Shown here: positions 32,903 to 41,372 of the stretch, one piece after another
How positions within the stretch are numbered: the stretch's first letter is position 1
Layout: each line of letters opens with the position of its first letter
Source: Nitrospinaceae bacterium UBA3496
Lineage (GTDB): Bacteria; UBA8248
DNA length: 49,679 bases
Direction: 5' to 3'
Assembly (NCBI GenBank): GCA_002377645.1
Contig: DFQF01000016.1
Span: 1 to 49,679, forward strand
Translations under genes and position numbers: made by a program
The notes under the pieces: generated by a model
What the model was told of the DNA's origin: nothing
What the model saw: only the letters and a program-made list of their open reading frames with translations
The model's database searches: none

Positions 32903-34123
32903 TTGATTAATGTTGAAGAAGCTCAAGAGATAATTTTTGATAAGATAAAAACTATAGGCGATTCTGAAGTAGGAATACAAGACGCTTTAGGAAGGATACT
33001 TTCTGAGGATGTTTTTTCAGAAAGAGCTATTCCCCCGTGGGCAAATTCTGCAATGGATGGATATGCTGTTAAGGCAGAAGATATTAAAGATGCATCAAAA
33101 GAAAATCCTGCCGAACTGAAAGTGATTGAGAGGATACAGGCCGGAGTTAAAGCTAAATCTATTTTAAAGAATGGCGAAGCAATACGTATTATGACTGGTG
33201 CTCCCATTCCTCAAGGTGCAGATGCAATTGTTCTCCAAGAGGAAACGGAAGAAGATGATTCTGGTATTGTGAAGATTTTTTTAAGCGTTAAGTCGGGAGA
33301 GTCTGTAAGGATTGCAGGAGAAGATGTTGAGGTTGGAGATTTGGTGGTCTCAAAAGGTGCAAAGTTAAATGCACCTGCAATTGGTATGTTGGCCAATATA
33401 GGAATGGCAACTTGTAAAGTATCGAGAAGACCAAAGGTGGCTATATTAGCTACAGGAGAAGAGTTAGTTGATCTAACAGAGACTCCTGAAGAAGGCCAAA
33501 TTTTTAATTCAAATTCGTATGCATTGGCAGCACAGGTAGAAGAAGCTGGTGGCGAGGCTGTTCTTTTAGGTATTGCCAAAGATAATACGCAAGATCTGAT
33601 CGAGGGTATAAAAAAAGGAATGTCTGCAGATATATTGATTACGAGTGGAGGCGTATCAGTTGGCGATTTCGACCTAGTAAAAGATACCCTAGAGGATCTT
33701 GGAAATGAAATAGATTTTTGGAGAGTGAGAATGAAGCCAGGAAAACCAATGGCATTTGGATTGCTAGGTGGCATCCCATTCTTTGGTCTTCCAGGAAATC
33801 CAGTCTCTACTATGGTTAGTTTTGAATTGTTTGTTCGCCCATCATTGCTTAAAATGCAGGGAATTAAGGATATTTTTCGGACAAAAGTGAACGCGACTTT
33901 AAAAGGCGAACTTTTTAAATCTCCAGAGAGAAGGCATTACATTAGGGCAGTTACCAATTTTAATGGGAATCATTGGGAGTCAAGACCACTAGAAGTGCAA
34001 GGTTCAAATATTCTTCATTCGATGGTCAGATCCAATTCTTTAGTAATATTTCCTGAATATGAAACGAAACTTGAAGATGGTAAAACTGTTGAAGTCATCT
34101 TGTTAAATGACTCAACTACATAA
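32903..34123 (+). CDS. moeA: Molybdopterin molybdotransferase
   Basis: 406 aa. It inserts molybdate into molybdopterin-AMP, the last step of molybdenum cofactor synthesis. Motifs in order: PPWANSAMDGYAV (substrate loop), MTGAPIPQGADAIVLQEE, ATGEELVD, ITSGGVSVGDFDLVKDTLEDL, MKPGKPMAFGL and FGLPGNPVSTMVSFE. Carboxyl domain IV is complete. The start is TTG with AAGGAG 6 bases ahead. mobA follows after 41 bases, so cofactor making is grouped. No obvious molybdoenzyme gene is in this window. Confidence 0.95.
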   Translation: MINVEEAQEIIFDKIKTIGDSEVGIQDALGRILSEDVFSERAIPPWANSAMDGYAVKAEDIKDASKENPAELKVIERIQAGVKAKSILKNGEAIRIMTGAPIPQGADAIVLQEETEEDDSGIVKIFLSVKSGESVRIAGEDVEVGDLVVSKGAKLNAPAIGMLANIGMATCKVSRRPKVAILATGEELVDLTETPEEGQIFNSNSYALAAQVEEAGGEAVLLGIAKDNTQDLIEGIKKGMSADILITSGGVSVGDFDLVKDTLEDLGNEIDFWRVRMKPGKPMAFGLLGGIPFFGLPGNPVSTMVSFELFVRPSLLKMQGIKDIFRTKVNATLKGELFKSPERRHYIRAVTNFNGNHWESRPLEVQGSNILHSMVRSNSLVIFPEYETKLEDGKTVEVILLNDSTT

Positions 34124-34124
34124 A

Positions 34125-34147
34125 ATTTTTAAAAACATTTTTAAAAA
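34125..34147. repeat. Direct repeat of ATTTTTAAAAA, two copies one base apart
   Basis: ATTTTTAAAAA at 34125-34135 and 34137-34147; each TTTTTAAAAA is itself a palindrome. They fill most of the gap between moeA and mobA. All-A/T arms make weak hairpins, so a structural or slippage role is doubtful, but the pattern is exact. Confidence 0.8.
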
Positions 34148-34164
34148 ATTTGAATGGAAGTGTT

Positions 34165-34776
34165 ATGTGTCGAGTATCTGTTTCTGCGGTAATTTTAGCG
34201 GGGGGGAAAAATACAAGGATGGGGGGGGAGGACAAGTCTCTTTTGACTTTGAATGGGACAACTTTTATAGAAACTATTCGTAATAAGCTCGAAAATCATC
34301 TTTCAGAAATTTTTGTTGTGTCTGAAGAGAATGTGGTATTAAGAGAAATGAATTTTTCTGTGTTCCCTGATTTGATTGTGGATAAAGGACCTTTAGGTGG
34401 ATTGTATACAGCGCTGTCCGTGAGTGAGGCAAGTAAAGTTCTTTTGATTGCTTGTGACATGCCTCTTTTAAATGAGGTTTTGGTTGAGAATTTTATTGAT
34501 TCTGTTTCTGATGAAGATGTTTTGATCCCGTTGAAAGATTCTAAACCCGAGCCCTTATTTGCCATTTATGACAGAAATTGTTTGCCTGTTATAATAGATA
34601 ATATAGAAAATGGAAAACTTGAAATGACTTCATTCTTCTCTGGTTTGCATGTTAGATATTTACGAGAAGAAACTTGGAGACAATGGGATAAAGGAGGATT
34701 GTCTTTTAAAAATATTAATACTCCTGAAGACTTTGAGTTTTCTGTGAAACTTAATGATGGAGGAAGTGAGAATTGA
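34165..34776 (+). CDS. mobA: Molybdenum cofactor guanylyltransferase
   Basis: 203 aa from the ATG with GGAAG ahead. It attaches GMP to molybdopterin to give the MGD form. Motifs: ILAGGKNTRMGGEDKSLL at residues about 10-27 (GTP binding), VFPDLIVDKGPLGGL, and ACDMPLL with the metal-binding Asp. The Gly-Gly pairs in the first motif are coded by GGG-GGG in a G7 tract (34200-34206) and a G8 tract (34221-34228), odd in AT-rich DNA and slippage-prone. The stop overlaps the TTG start of the next gene by four bases. It is upstream of a RidA protein and Lgt. Confidence 0.9.
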   Translation: MCRVSVSAVILAGGKNTRMGGEDKSLLTLNGTTFIETIRNKLENHLSEIFVVSEENVVLREMNFSVFPDLIVDKGPLGGLYTALSVSEASKVLLIACDMPLLNEVLVENFIDSVSDEDVLIPLKDSKPEPLFAIYDRNCLPVIIDNIENGKLEMTSFFSGLHVRYLREETWRQWDKGGLSFKNINTPEDFEFSVKLNDGGSEN

Positions 34777-35228
34777 GCATAGATAGAAAATTAAAAGAAT
34801 TAGATATTGTTTTACCTAATGCGCCTTCACCAGTTGGTTCGTATGTTCCATTTGTTCGCTCTGGTTCATTGTTGTTTATTTCAGGTCAAATACCTACGGC
34901 AAATGGAAAATTACTCTTTGAAGGTAAAGTGCCTGAAAAAGTATCAATAGATAACGCAAGAGATTGTGCAAGGCTTTGTTTTCTAAATGCTCTTGCTCAT
35001 GCGAACAATGCATTGAGTTCCTTGGACGAAATATCTCGAATTGTAAGGATGACCGGTTATGTAGCATCGTCTGAGGGATTTGTTGATCAGGCATCTGTGA
35101 TGAATGGTGCTTCTGATCTGTCTTTTGAAATTTTTGAAGAAATCGGGAGACATGCAAGATTAGCTGTAGGGGTATATGAATTACCTCTTGGAGCCCCTGT
35201 AGAACTTGAAGTAATACTTGAAGTATAG
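34773..35228 (+). CDS. RidA-family protein, second copy
   Basis: 151 aa. Core features are VGSYVPFVRSGSLLFISGQIP, LNALAHANNALSSLDEISRIVRMTGYV and HARLAVGVYELPLGAPVELEVI. The last segment lacks the D-P-R-x-x-x-E-I form of the RidA at 6.6 kb, so the substrate-binding Arg of imine deaminases is not obvious and it belongs to another branch. The start TTG overlaps the mobA stop (TTGA), with GGAGG 9 bases ahead, so translation is coupled. lgt follows after 30 bases. Exact role unknown. Confidence 0.85.
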   Translation: MSIDRKLKELDIVLPNAPSPVGSYVPFVRSGSLLFISGQIPTANGKLLFEGKVPEKVSIDNARDCARLCFLNALAHANNALSSLDEISRIVRMTGYVASSEGFVDQASVMNGASDLSFEIFEEIGRHARLAVGVYELPLGAPVELEVILEV

Positions 35229-35258
35229 TCTTTAAAATACTAAAAAGAAAAATATAAA

Positions 35259-36029
35259 ATGAGCCCTATAATATTTTCAATCGGTCCTTTAACTCTACGA
35301 TGGTATGGGTTGATGTACGTTCTTGCATTGCTTGTTGGGACTTGGCTTATTACGCGAGAATGTGAGAGAAAAAATCTTTCTATTACAAATGATGAGGTTA
35401 TGAATTTTGCTCTTATTTGTATGTTCTCAGGAATTTTTTTTGCAAGATCGTACTACGTAGTTTTTAATTGGAATTTTTATGGAAATCATCTTTGGGAAAT
35501 CCCAAAAATATGGCACGGAGGATTAGCTATACATGGAGGACTAATTGGTGGTGTATTAGCAGGCTTGATTTTTCTTGCAAGGCATAAAGTTTCGACTTGG
35601 TCTTTTGCAGATGCTGTCGCGCCCTCTATAATGTTGGGACAGGTTTTCGGTAGATTTGGAAATTTCATGAACGGTGACGCTCATGGTATACCAACTAATA
35701 TGCCATGGGGAATTATTTTCCCTCAGGAAAGTATTGCGGGAAAGCAATTTCCGGACGAACCTATTCATCCTGTAATGCTATATGAGTTGTTCTTGAATTT
35801 CTTTTGGTTTCTCATTTTGCGAACACTCAGATTAAAATCACATAAACCTGGTTTTTTGTTTTGTCTTTATTTTGTTTTGTATTCTATAGGTAGGGCAATA
35901 GTAAGTGGTTATCGTGCAGATAGTTTATGGTTTGGTTCTGTACGGGCAGCCTATATAGCGAGTTTTATTCTGATACTCCTTTTTGGCAGCTTTATTTTTT
36001 ACGGCAGACTTTGGAAAAGTAATAAATAG
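35259..36029 (+). CDS. lgt: Prolipoprotein diacylglyceryl transferase
   Basis: 256 aa inner-membrane enzyme with about seven helices. It transfers diacylglycerol to the lipobox Cys of pre-lipoproteins. Landmarks: IGPLTLRWYGLMYVLA near the start, HGGLAIHGGLIGGVLAG, and the family signature GRFGNFMNGDAHG (usual G-R-x-x-N-F-x-N-G-[ED]) at about residues 128-140. The carboxyl part contains GRAIVSGYRAD. The site before the ATG is weak. This enzyme would process the Sel1 lipoprotein at 11 kb. Its place between a RidA gene and a cyclase gene is unusual. Confidence 0.95.
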   Translation: MSPIIFSIGPLTLRWYGLMYVLALLVGTWLITRECERKNLSITNDEVMNFALICMFSGIFFARSYYVVFNWNFYGNHLWEIPKIWHGGLAIHGGLIGGVLAGLIFLARHKVSTWSFADAVAPSIMLGQVFGRFGNFMNGDAHGIPTNMPWGIIFPQESIAGKQFPDEPIHPVMLYELFLNFFWFLILRTLRLKSHKPGFLFCLYFVLYSIGRAIVSGYRADSLWFGSVRAAYIASFILILLFGSFIFYGRLWKSNK

Positions 36030-36086
36030 ATCAAAAATGGATTTCTATTTTAATCGTTAATTATCATGTTTTTAGGAGGAAGTGCA

Positions 36087-36809
36087 ATGAATTTTAGGTT
36101 GGTAGATTTAACACAAGAGATTTATAATGGAATGCCTGTTTATCCAGGTCATCAAAGGACAGGAGTGTTTCCTTCAAAAACCCATGAAGAAACTACTAGA
36201 GCCAATACGTCCTCTCCATCAGGTCATACCTCTACAACGAATACGATTATTATGAGTGATCATGGCCCAACACATGTAGATGCTTTTTTGCATATAGATA
36301 AAAGTCCTGATGCTGAGAGTATAGATGAACTTGGTTTTGAGTGGTTTTTTAATGAAGCAATTTGTTTAGATCTTTCTAAGTTTTGCAATACTGATACATG
36401 GATTGAACCTAAAGATTTAGAAGAAGCATGTGAGAAATCAGGTCTTGAAGTCCCTAAAAAGGGAACGGTTTTAATATGGAGCGGTCATTATGAAGCGAAC
36501 TATAAGGATGATTTTTATGACTATATGTACACATATCCGGGTCTAAGTGAATCTGCAACGATCTGGCTGGCTGATAGGGGATGTATAAATATTGGAATTG
36601 ATTCTCCAAGTATTGATTCTTCCGCTGCTATGAAAGACAAGGGATATTGGGCACACAAAGCCTGCAGGGAGAGAAAAGTTCTAAATGTAGAGAATCTTGC
36701 TAATTTGAAAGAGGTAGTAGGGACTAAGTTTATTTTTTCATGTCTGCCTTTGAAAATCAGAAGAGGAACTGGTTCTCCTGTTAGGGCTGTAGCTATTTAT
36801 ACAGATTAA
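36087..36809 (+). CDS. Cyclase-family hydrolase (kynurenine formamidase-like)
   Basis: 240 aa from the ATG after AGGAGG. The fold belongs to the metal-dependent cyclase family that includes KynB formamidase and isatin hydrolase. LVDLTQEIYNGMPVYPG is the amino signature, and H59-G-P-T-H63-V-D65-A-F-L-H69 is the H-x-G-T-H-x-D metal motif with Pro for Gly. GIDSPSIDSS is the second conserved stretch. Substrates of relatives are formamides, lactams or lactones. It opens the catabolic set; lgt lies 57 bases upstream and acyl-CoA dehydrogenase 45 bases downstream. Confidence 0.9.
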   Translation: MNFRLVDLTQEIYNGMPVYPGHQRTGVFPSKTHEETTRANTSSPSGHTSTTNTIIMSDHGPTHVDAFLHIDKSPDAESIDELGFEWFFNEAICLDLSKFCNTDTWIEPKDLEEACEKSGLEVPKKGTVLIWSGHYEANYKDDFYDYMYTYPGLSESATIWLADRGCINIGIDSPSIDSSAAMKDKGYWAHKACRERKVLNVENLANLKEVVGTKFIFSCLPLKIRRGTGSPVRAVAIYTD

Positions 36810-36854
36810 TTCTCTAATTTCGAAGTGTTTGTATTTCGGGAGAAAGGAATATGT

Positions 36855-38030
36855 ATGGACTATAAAATAAGTGAAGAGCAGAAAGCTTTGGTCGAATTAG
36901 CTCATGATTTTGCCGAAAAAGAAATTAGGCCGGTTGCTAGAGAACTAGATAGGGAGCCAGATCCACTTAAAAGATTTCCTTGGGATGTTCTTGAGAAAGG
37001 AAGTAAGTTAGGGCTGAGAACTCTTGCCCTCCCTGTAGAACTTGGTGGAGCAGGTGCAGATGTTTTGACTTTGTGTATGGTAGGAGAGGAATTAGCCTGG
37101 GGAGATTTAGGTACTGCAGTTACTTTTGATCAGACTTGGAAAATAACTCATTTGTTTGAGACTCTCACAAATGAAGAACAAAAATCTAAATATTTAAATC
37201 AATTTTTAGAAGACGATTTATTTCATCTTGCTGTTGCCATGACTGAACCTTCCGGAGGTTCTGACAATATCATTCCTTATGATAGTCCAGATGCAGGTGT
37301 AAGAACGACCGCTGTCCGTGATGGTGATAGTTGGATTGCGAATGGCAAAAAACATTATATTAGTAATGGTGGAGTTGCGAAACTATATATTGTAGCTATG
37401 AGAACAGATCCATCAAAAGGTGTGTCAGAGGGAATGACGTATTTCCTTCTTGACCCAAGCATGGAAGGTTTTGATTATGGAAAGTTTCATGACAAGTTAG
37501 GGCAAAGGCTCTCTCTAAATGCAGAATTGTTATTTAATGAATGTAGAATACCTGATGAGCACCGTATTACCGAAGTTAACAAGGCAATGGAGGCTAGAAA
37601 AACTTTTGTTCTGGGTTCAAATATTGAGGCTGCTGCAACAGTGCTTGGAACAGCAAGAGCCTCTCATGAAGAGGCGCTTGAGTACGCACGTAATCGTGTT
37701 CAAGGAGGGAAACCTATTATAGAGCATCAGGCTGTAGGATTTATGTTGTGCGACTCCTTTGCTGAATATCAAGCGTCTAGACAAATGTTGCATTATGCAG
37801 CATGGACAGCATCGGATAGAAGTTTATATGACCCAAAGATGGGATTCATGACTAAAAGTTTTGTTTCTGAGGCTTCTTTCCGTATTGCTACACGATCTAT
37901 GGAAGTTTGGGGTGGAATGGGTTATATGACTGAGGCTCCTATGGAAAAGTATCTTCGAGATGTTACTAGTTTCCTACATTCAGATGGTACAAATCAGACT
38001 ATGCGCATACGTTCTATGAAACATTTATAG
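36855..38030 (+). CDS. Acyl-CoA dehydrogenase family flavoprotein, Asp at the usual Glu position
   Basis: 391 aa from the ATG after AGAAAGGA. Three-domain ACAD: amino helices, mid barrel with AMTEPSGGSDN (FAD and acyl binding) and carboxyl helices. LGTARASHEEALEYARNRVQGGKPIIEHQAVGFML is typical, as is WGGMGYMTEAPMEKYLRD. The usual Y-E-G-T near the end reads H-S-D377-G-T, so the catalytic Glu of SCAD/MCAD types is Asp or lies elsewhere. Expected reaction: alpha,beta-desaturation of an acyl-CoA, electrons going to ETF. No CoA ligase or ETF gene is adjacent. The enolase-superfamily gene starts 11 bases after its stop. Confidence 0.92.
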   Translation: MDYKISEEQKALVELAHDFAEKEIRPVARELDREPDPLKRFPWDVLEKGSKLGLRTLALPVELGGAGADVLTLCMVGEELAWGDLGTAVTFDQTWKITHLFETLTNEEQKSKYLNQFLEDDLFHLAVAMTEPSGGSDNIIPYDSPDAGVRTTAVRDGDSWIANGKKHYISNGGVAKLYIVAMRTDPSKGVSEGMTYFLLDPSMEGFDYGKFHDKLGQRLSLNAELLFNECRIPDEHRITEVNKAMEARKTFVLGSNIEAAATVLGTARASHEEALEYARNRVQGGKPIIEHQAVGFMLCDSFAEYQASRQMLHYAAWTASDRSLYDPKMGFMTKSFVSEASFRIATRSMEVWGGMGYMTEAPMEKYLRDVTSFLHSDGTNQTMRIRSMKHL

Positions 38031-38041
38031 AAAGGAAAAAG

Positions 38042-39130
38042 ATGGAAAAACTAGTTATTGAAGAAATTGAAGTAATTCCTTTGCAGGTACCTTTGAAAAA
38101 GACTTTTGAAAGTTCTCTAGGTGTTTATACACACCTAGATGTTGTAGTTGTGAAGATGAAGACAAAGGATGGTCCTGAAGGTTTTGGTATGACAACTGGT
38201 TTAGGCGGTGCTTCGGGAACTGCGATAGTTCCATATATTAAAAATGAACTCGCCCCACTAGTTTTAGGTCAAGATGCTCTTGCTCCAGAATTAGTTTGGA
38301 CAAAAATGTGGGGACCAAATAAAGCTAGAATGCGAGGAGGAATAGGTCTCCATGCTCTATCGTGCGTTGATATAGCTTGCTGGGATGTTTTAGCGAAATC
38401 TGCTGGAAAATCTATTAATCGGCTTCTTGGTGGGTTTAGACAAACTATACCCGTATACGGGAGTGGAGGTTGGCACACATTATCTGACGAAGAACTTTTA
38501 GAGGAAGCGCAAGAAGCAGAGGCTCTAGGATGCAAAGCGTATAAATTTAAAATTGGCACAGATCGAGATGAAGAAAGAATTTCCTGTTTACGAGAAAATA
38601 TGGGAGAGGATTTTATTTTATTTGCTGATGCAAATCAAAAATATATTGTAAGAGAGGCTGTAGAAGTGTCAAATATGTTGGCTGAATACGGGGTTGCCTG
38701 GTTTGAAGAACCAGTTATTGCTGATTCGGTTGACGATTTGGCTGAATTGTCAAAAGAAAGTATGGTGCCTCTGGCAGCTGGAGAAAATGCGTATATGCGT
38801 TGGGGTTTCAGAGAATTATGTGAAAGGCGAGCTGTTGGTTTTTTGCAACCAGATGTTGGTAGATGTGGCGGGATAACAGAATTTAGGAAAATAGCTAATC
38901 TTGCCGATGCTTTTAATATTTCATTGTCCTGTCATCTAGTGCATGAAATTTCAGTAAGTCTGGTTGCAGCAAGTCCGAGTGGTTATATGGTTGAATATAT
39001 GGATTTCTTTAATTCAGAAGACATGACACAAGATTTTTCAGTGAAGAATGGGGAAATAGCTGTTCCAGATGTTCCAGGTCATGGTTTTGAATTTACAGAA
39101 TCAGCTTTGAAAAATTATAGAATTGATTAG
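38042..39130 (+). CDS. Enolase-superfamily enzyme, mandelate racemase subgroup
   Basis: 362 aa. All catalytic groups of the mandelate-racemase type can be seen: K168-x-K170 (YKFKIG), D196 in DAN, E222-E-P, E248 in AGEN, D271 in QPDVGRCGG and H298 in SCHLVHE. This Lys-x-Lys with Asp-His pair and three metal acids is used for racemisation or acid-sugar dehydration, so an acid-sugar dehydratase is plausible; muconate cycloisomerase types differ in the Lys pair. The ATG follows AAGGAAAAAG. It precedes an FAH-family gene by 20 bases. Confidence 0.92.
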   Translation: MEKLVIEEIEVIPLQVPLKKTFESSLGVYTHLDVVVVKMKTKDGPEGFGMTTGLGGASGTAIVPYIKNELAPLVLGQDALAPELVWTKMWGPNKARMRGGIGLHALSCVDIACWDVLAKSAGKSINRLLGGFRQTIPVYGSGGWHTLSDEELLEEAQEAEALGCKAYKFKIGTDRDEERISCLRENMGEDFILFADANQKYIVREAVEVSNMLAEYGVAWFEEPVIADSVDDLAELSKESMVPLAAGENAYMRWGFRELCERRAVGFLQPDVGRCGGITEFRKIANLADAFNISLSCHLVHEISVSLVAASPSGYMVEYMDFFNSEDMTQDFSVKNGEIAVPDVPGHGFEFTESALKNYRID

Positions 39131-39150
39131 AAAATCCGGAGGCAATCAAA

Positions 39151-40074
39151 TTGAAAATACTTAATTATAATTATAGAGGGTTAGAACGAGTAGGTTTATA
39201 TGTTGGAGATAAAATTTCACATTTATCTCGTCTGGCAGGTCTTTTGGGCAGACCTGATCTGGCTATTCCAAGTATGATAGAGATTTTGAGGAATTGGAAT
39301 GATATCTCCTCAGATTTAGAATCTTTGTTAAAAGAAGCAGAAGATAATACAGACAAAATCAAATCTATTCTTATGAACCCTGGAGATATAGAATTTCTTC
39401 CGCCGATTACAAATCCTCCAAAGAATATTATGTGTATGGGGCTCAATTACAAAGACCATGTGGAAGAAGGTTTGAAAGCAAAGGATGTACGTCCTCAGAA
39501 AATGGAATTAGATGAACCAATTTTTTTTACTAAATCTCCCAGTACTTTAATTGGTCATAATGTGAATTTCCCAATGATCAGTACTAGTGAAAAATTAGAT
39601 TATGAAGGTGAATTGGCATTTGTTATTGGCAAGCCTGGAAAAAACATTGCAAAGGATAAAGTGTACGATCATATTTTTGGATATTGTTGTTCGAACGACT
39701 TGTGTGCAAGGGATATTCAAAGAAGACATAAGCAGTTGTTTAAGGGAAAAACTTTAGATTTTACTTGTCCTATCGGTCCTTATTTAGTTCCTAAGGAGTT
39801 CTATCAGGATCCTATGAATGCATCAATCAAGACTTGGGTCAATGGTGAAATTAGGCAGGAGTCTAATACTAAGATGATGATACATGATATTCCATCAATC
39901 GTTTCTGTTCTTTCGGAAGATTTTACATTAGAAACAGGAGATATCATTATGACAGGGACTCCTTCAGGTGTTGGATATGCGCGTGATGTACCGTCTTTTC
40001 TTAAGCCAGGTGATGTCGTAGAAGTAGAAGTTGAAAATTTAGGGAAATTAAGGACAGAGATTATAAAAAATTAA
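39151..40074 (+). CDS. Fumarylacetoacetate hydrolase family protein
   Basis: 307 aa; TTG start with GGAGG 8 bases ahead. The FAH fold is shown by MCMGLNYKDH103-VEEG, LDYE152-GE154-LAFVIG and SNDLCARD187-like stretch, where E152, E154 and D183 are probable metal ligands; then TCPIGPYLVP and IMTGTPSGVG. Relatives hydrolyse C-C bonds of diketo acids or hydrate 2-oxo-enoates. With the enolase and SDR genes it would fit cleavage of a 2,4-diketo acid. No substrate can be assigned. The CMD gene follows 27 bases downstream. Confidence 0.93.
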   Translation: MKILNYNYRGLERVGLYVGDKISHLSRLAGLLGRPDLAIPSMIEILRNWNDISSDLESLLKEAEDNTDKIKSILMNPGDIEFLPPITNPPKNIMCMGLNYKDHVEEGLKAKDVRPQKMELDEPIFFTKSPSTLIGHNVNFPMISTSEKLDYEGELAFVIGKPGKNIAKDKVYDHIFGYCCSNDLCARDIQRRHKQLFKGKTLDFTCPIGPYLVPKEFYQDPMNASIKTWVNGEIRQESNTKMMIHDIPSIVSVLSEDFTLETGDIIMTGTPSGVGYARDVPSFLKPGDVVEVEVENLGKLRTEIIKN

Positions 40075-40101
40075 TTTTTTAAAAAATAAGGAGGACTTCC
40101 G

Positions 40102-40509
40102 TTGAACGAAGAATCATTTTATGAGCCAGCTATTCGAAGAGGTGATACGCAATATGGAGATGGATATACAGAAAAATTATTTGAAAGAATGAATAAATTG
40201 GACCCGGATTTTTCTATGATGTTCCAGAAAATGGTTCACGGTGGATTATACGATAGGGATGTTATTCCACATAAAATTAGAGAATTTTGTGCAATTTCTG
40301 CACTTCTGGTAACAGGAAGATTTGACCAAATGAAGGGGCATTTAACAGCTGCTCACAATTATGGTGCAGAAGATAAAGAAATCCTTGAAGTGATTTTTCA
40401 GATGTTTACTTATACTGGTGCTCCTGCCGTTTTGGAAGCTCTTAAAATATATGAGCAATGGATAGAAGGAGGTCATTCTATGTCTGGTTTTGGTAGTGCT
40501 GAAGATTGA
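40102..40509 (+). CDS. Carboxymuconolactone decarboxylase family protein
   Basis: 135 aa; TTG start with AAGGAGG 7 bases ahead. CMD fold: YTEKLFERMNKLDPDFSMMFQKMVHGGLYDRDVIPHKIREFCAISALLV, then MKGHLTAAHNYGAEDKEILEVIFQMFTYTGAP. The helix has GHLTAAHN with His at both ends; no CxxC and no E-W-H-V. Resembles the protein at 16.8 kb in its layout. Its stop is within 9 bases of the SDR ATG, so the two are coupled. May remove a carboxyl group from a lactone or be a redox partner. Confidence 0.88.
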   Translation: MNEESFYEPAIRRGDTQYGDGYTEKLFERMNKLDPDFSMMFQKMVHGGLYDRDVIPHKIREFCAISALLVTGRFDQMKGHLTAAHNYGAEDKEILEVIFQMFTYTGAPAVLEALKIYEQWIEGGHSMSGFGSAED

Positions 40510-40514
40510 TATCT

Positions 40515-41336
40515 ATGCAAAATCGTGAAAGAGGTCTTAAAAAAAAACTTGCATTGATTACTGGAGCATCTGGGGCTATTGGTCATGGGATAGCAAGGTG
40601 TTTTGCTGAAGAAGGAACAAATCTTGCCTTAGCAGATCTACGTGATGACGAACTTTTAGATCTGAAAGAAGAATTTAAGAATTTTGATATCGAGACACAA
40701 TGTTTTTCGCTTGATGTTAAAAAACAAGAATCTTGCGATAAGCTTGTTCAAGATGTTTTGAAGGAATTTGGAAAAATTGATTTCCTTGTGAACAATGCGG
40801 GAGTTCTTGGGTCTTCGGATCTTTCTTTAGGAATGCCAATGGAAGATATAGCTGATTCCGATTGGGATGAGACATATCAAGTAAATACTAGAGGTGTTTT
40901 TTTTCTTTGTAAATCTGTTGTTGATCATATGAGATCATCTAATTCAGGTCGTATTATTAATATCGCTTCAAGAGCAGCTTTTGATGGAAGAGAGTTTATC
41001 CCACATTATGCTGCAAGCAAGGCGGCGGTTGTTAGCTTGTCGCAATCTCTAGCAAAAGAATTAGCATCTAGTCGCATTACCGTTAATTCAGTATGTCCTG
41101 GTTTGATATGGAGTGATATGTGGAAAAAGCTTTCTCCATTATATAAGAAAAAAAATCCTGAATTAAAGGAAATGAGTTCTAGAGAAGTTTTTGATTTTTT
41201 TGTACAACAAACTCCTCTAAATTTAGAACAAACACCAGAAGATATAGGCCGTGCTGTGACGTTCTTGGCAAGTGAAGATGCTAGAACTATAACAGGACAA
41301 TCTATACTTGTTGATTCTGGTTCTGTTATGCGTTAA
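40515..41336 (+). CDS. Short-chain dehydrogenase/reductase
   Basis: 273 aa from this ATG; a TTG at 40506 overlapping the previous stop is an alternative start. NAD(P)-binding T16-G-A-S-G-A-I-G23, NNAG, then IAS-x-RAA and Y-A-A-S-K form the classical SDR set with 13 residues between the Ser and the Tyr. The acidic D in ALADLRD after the second strand suggests NAD preference. ITGQSILVDSGS is the usual end. In the set here it could oxidise a 2-keto-3-deoxy acid at C4, giving a substrate for the FAH-family enzyme (inference). Confidence 0.92.
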   Translation: MQNRERGLKKKLALITGASGAIGHGIARCFAEEGTNLALADLRDDELLDLKEEFKNFDIETQCFSLDVKKQESCDKLVQDVLKEFGKIDFLVNNAGVLGSSDLSLGMPMEDIADSDWDETYQVNTRGVFFLCKSVVDHMRSSNSGRIINIASRAAFDGREFIPHYAASKAAVVSLSQSLAKELASSRITVNSVCPGLIWSDMWKKLSPLYKKKNPELKEMSSREVFDFFVQQTPLNLEQTPEDIGRAVTFLASEDARTITGQSILVDSGSVMR

Positions 41337-41372
41337 TGTCTTGTTCCAATTTTTGTTTTGTTAGGAGCTGTT

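Noticed and set aside
33211..33774. A 187-codon open frame on the minus strand inside moeA
   Set aside because: It is a shadow of the moeA codons with low-complexity Ser/Pro/Ala content and no recognisable domain.
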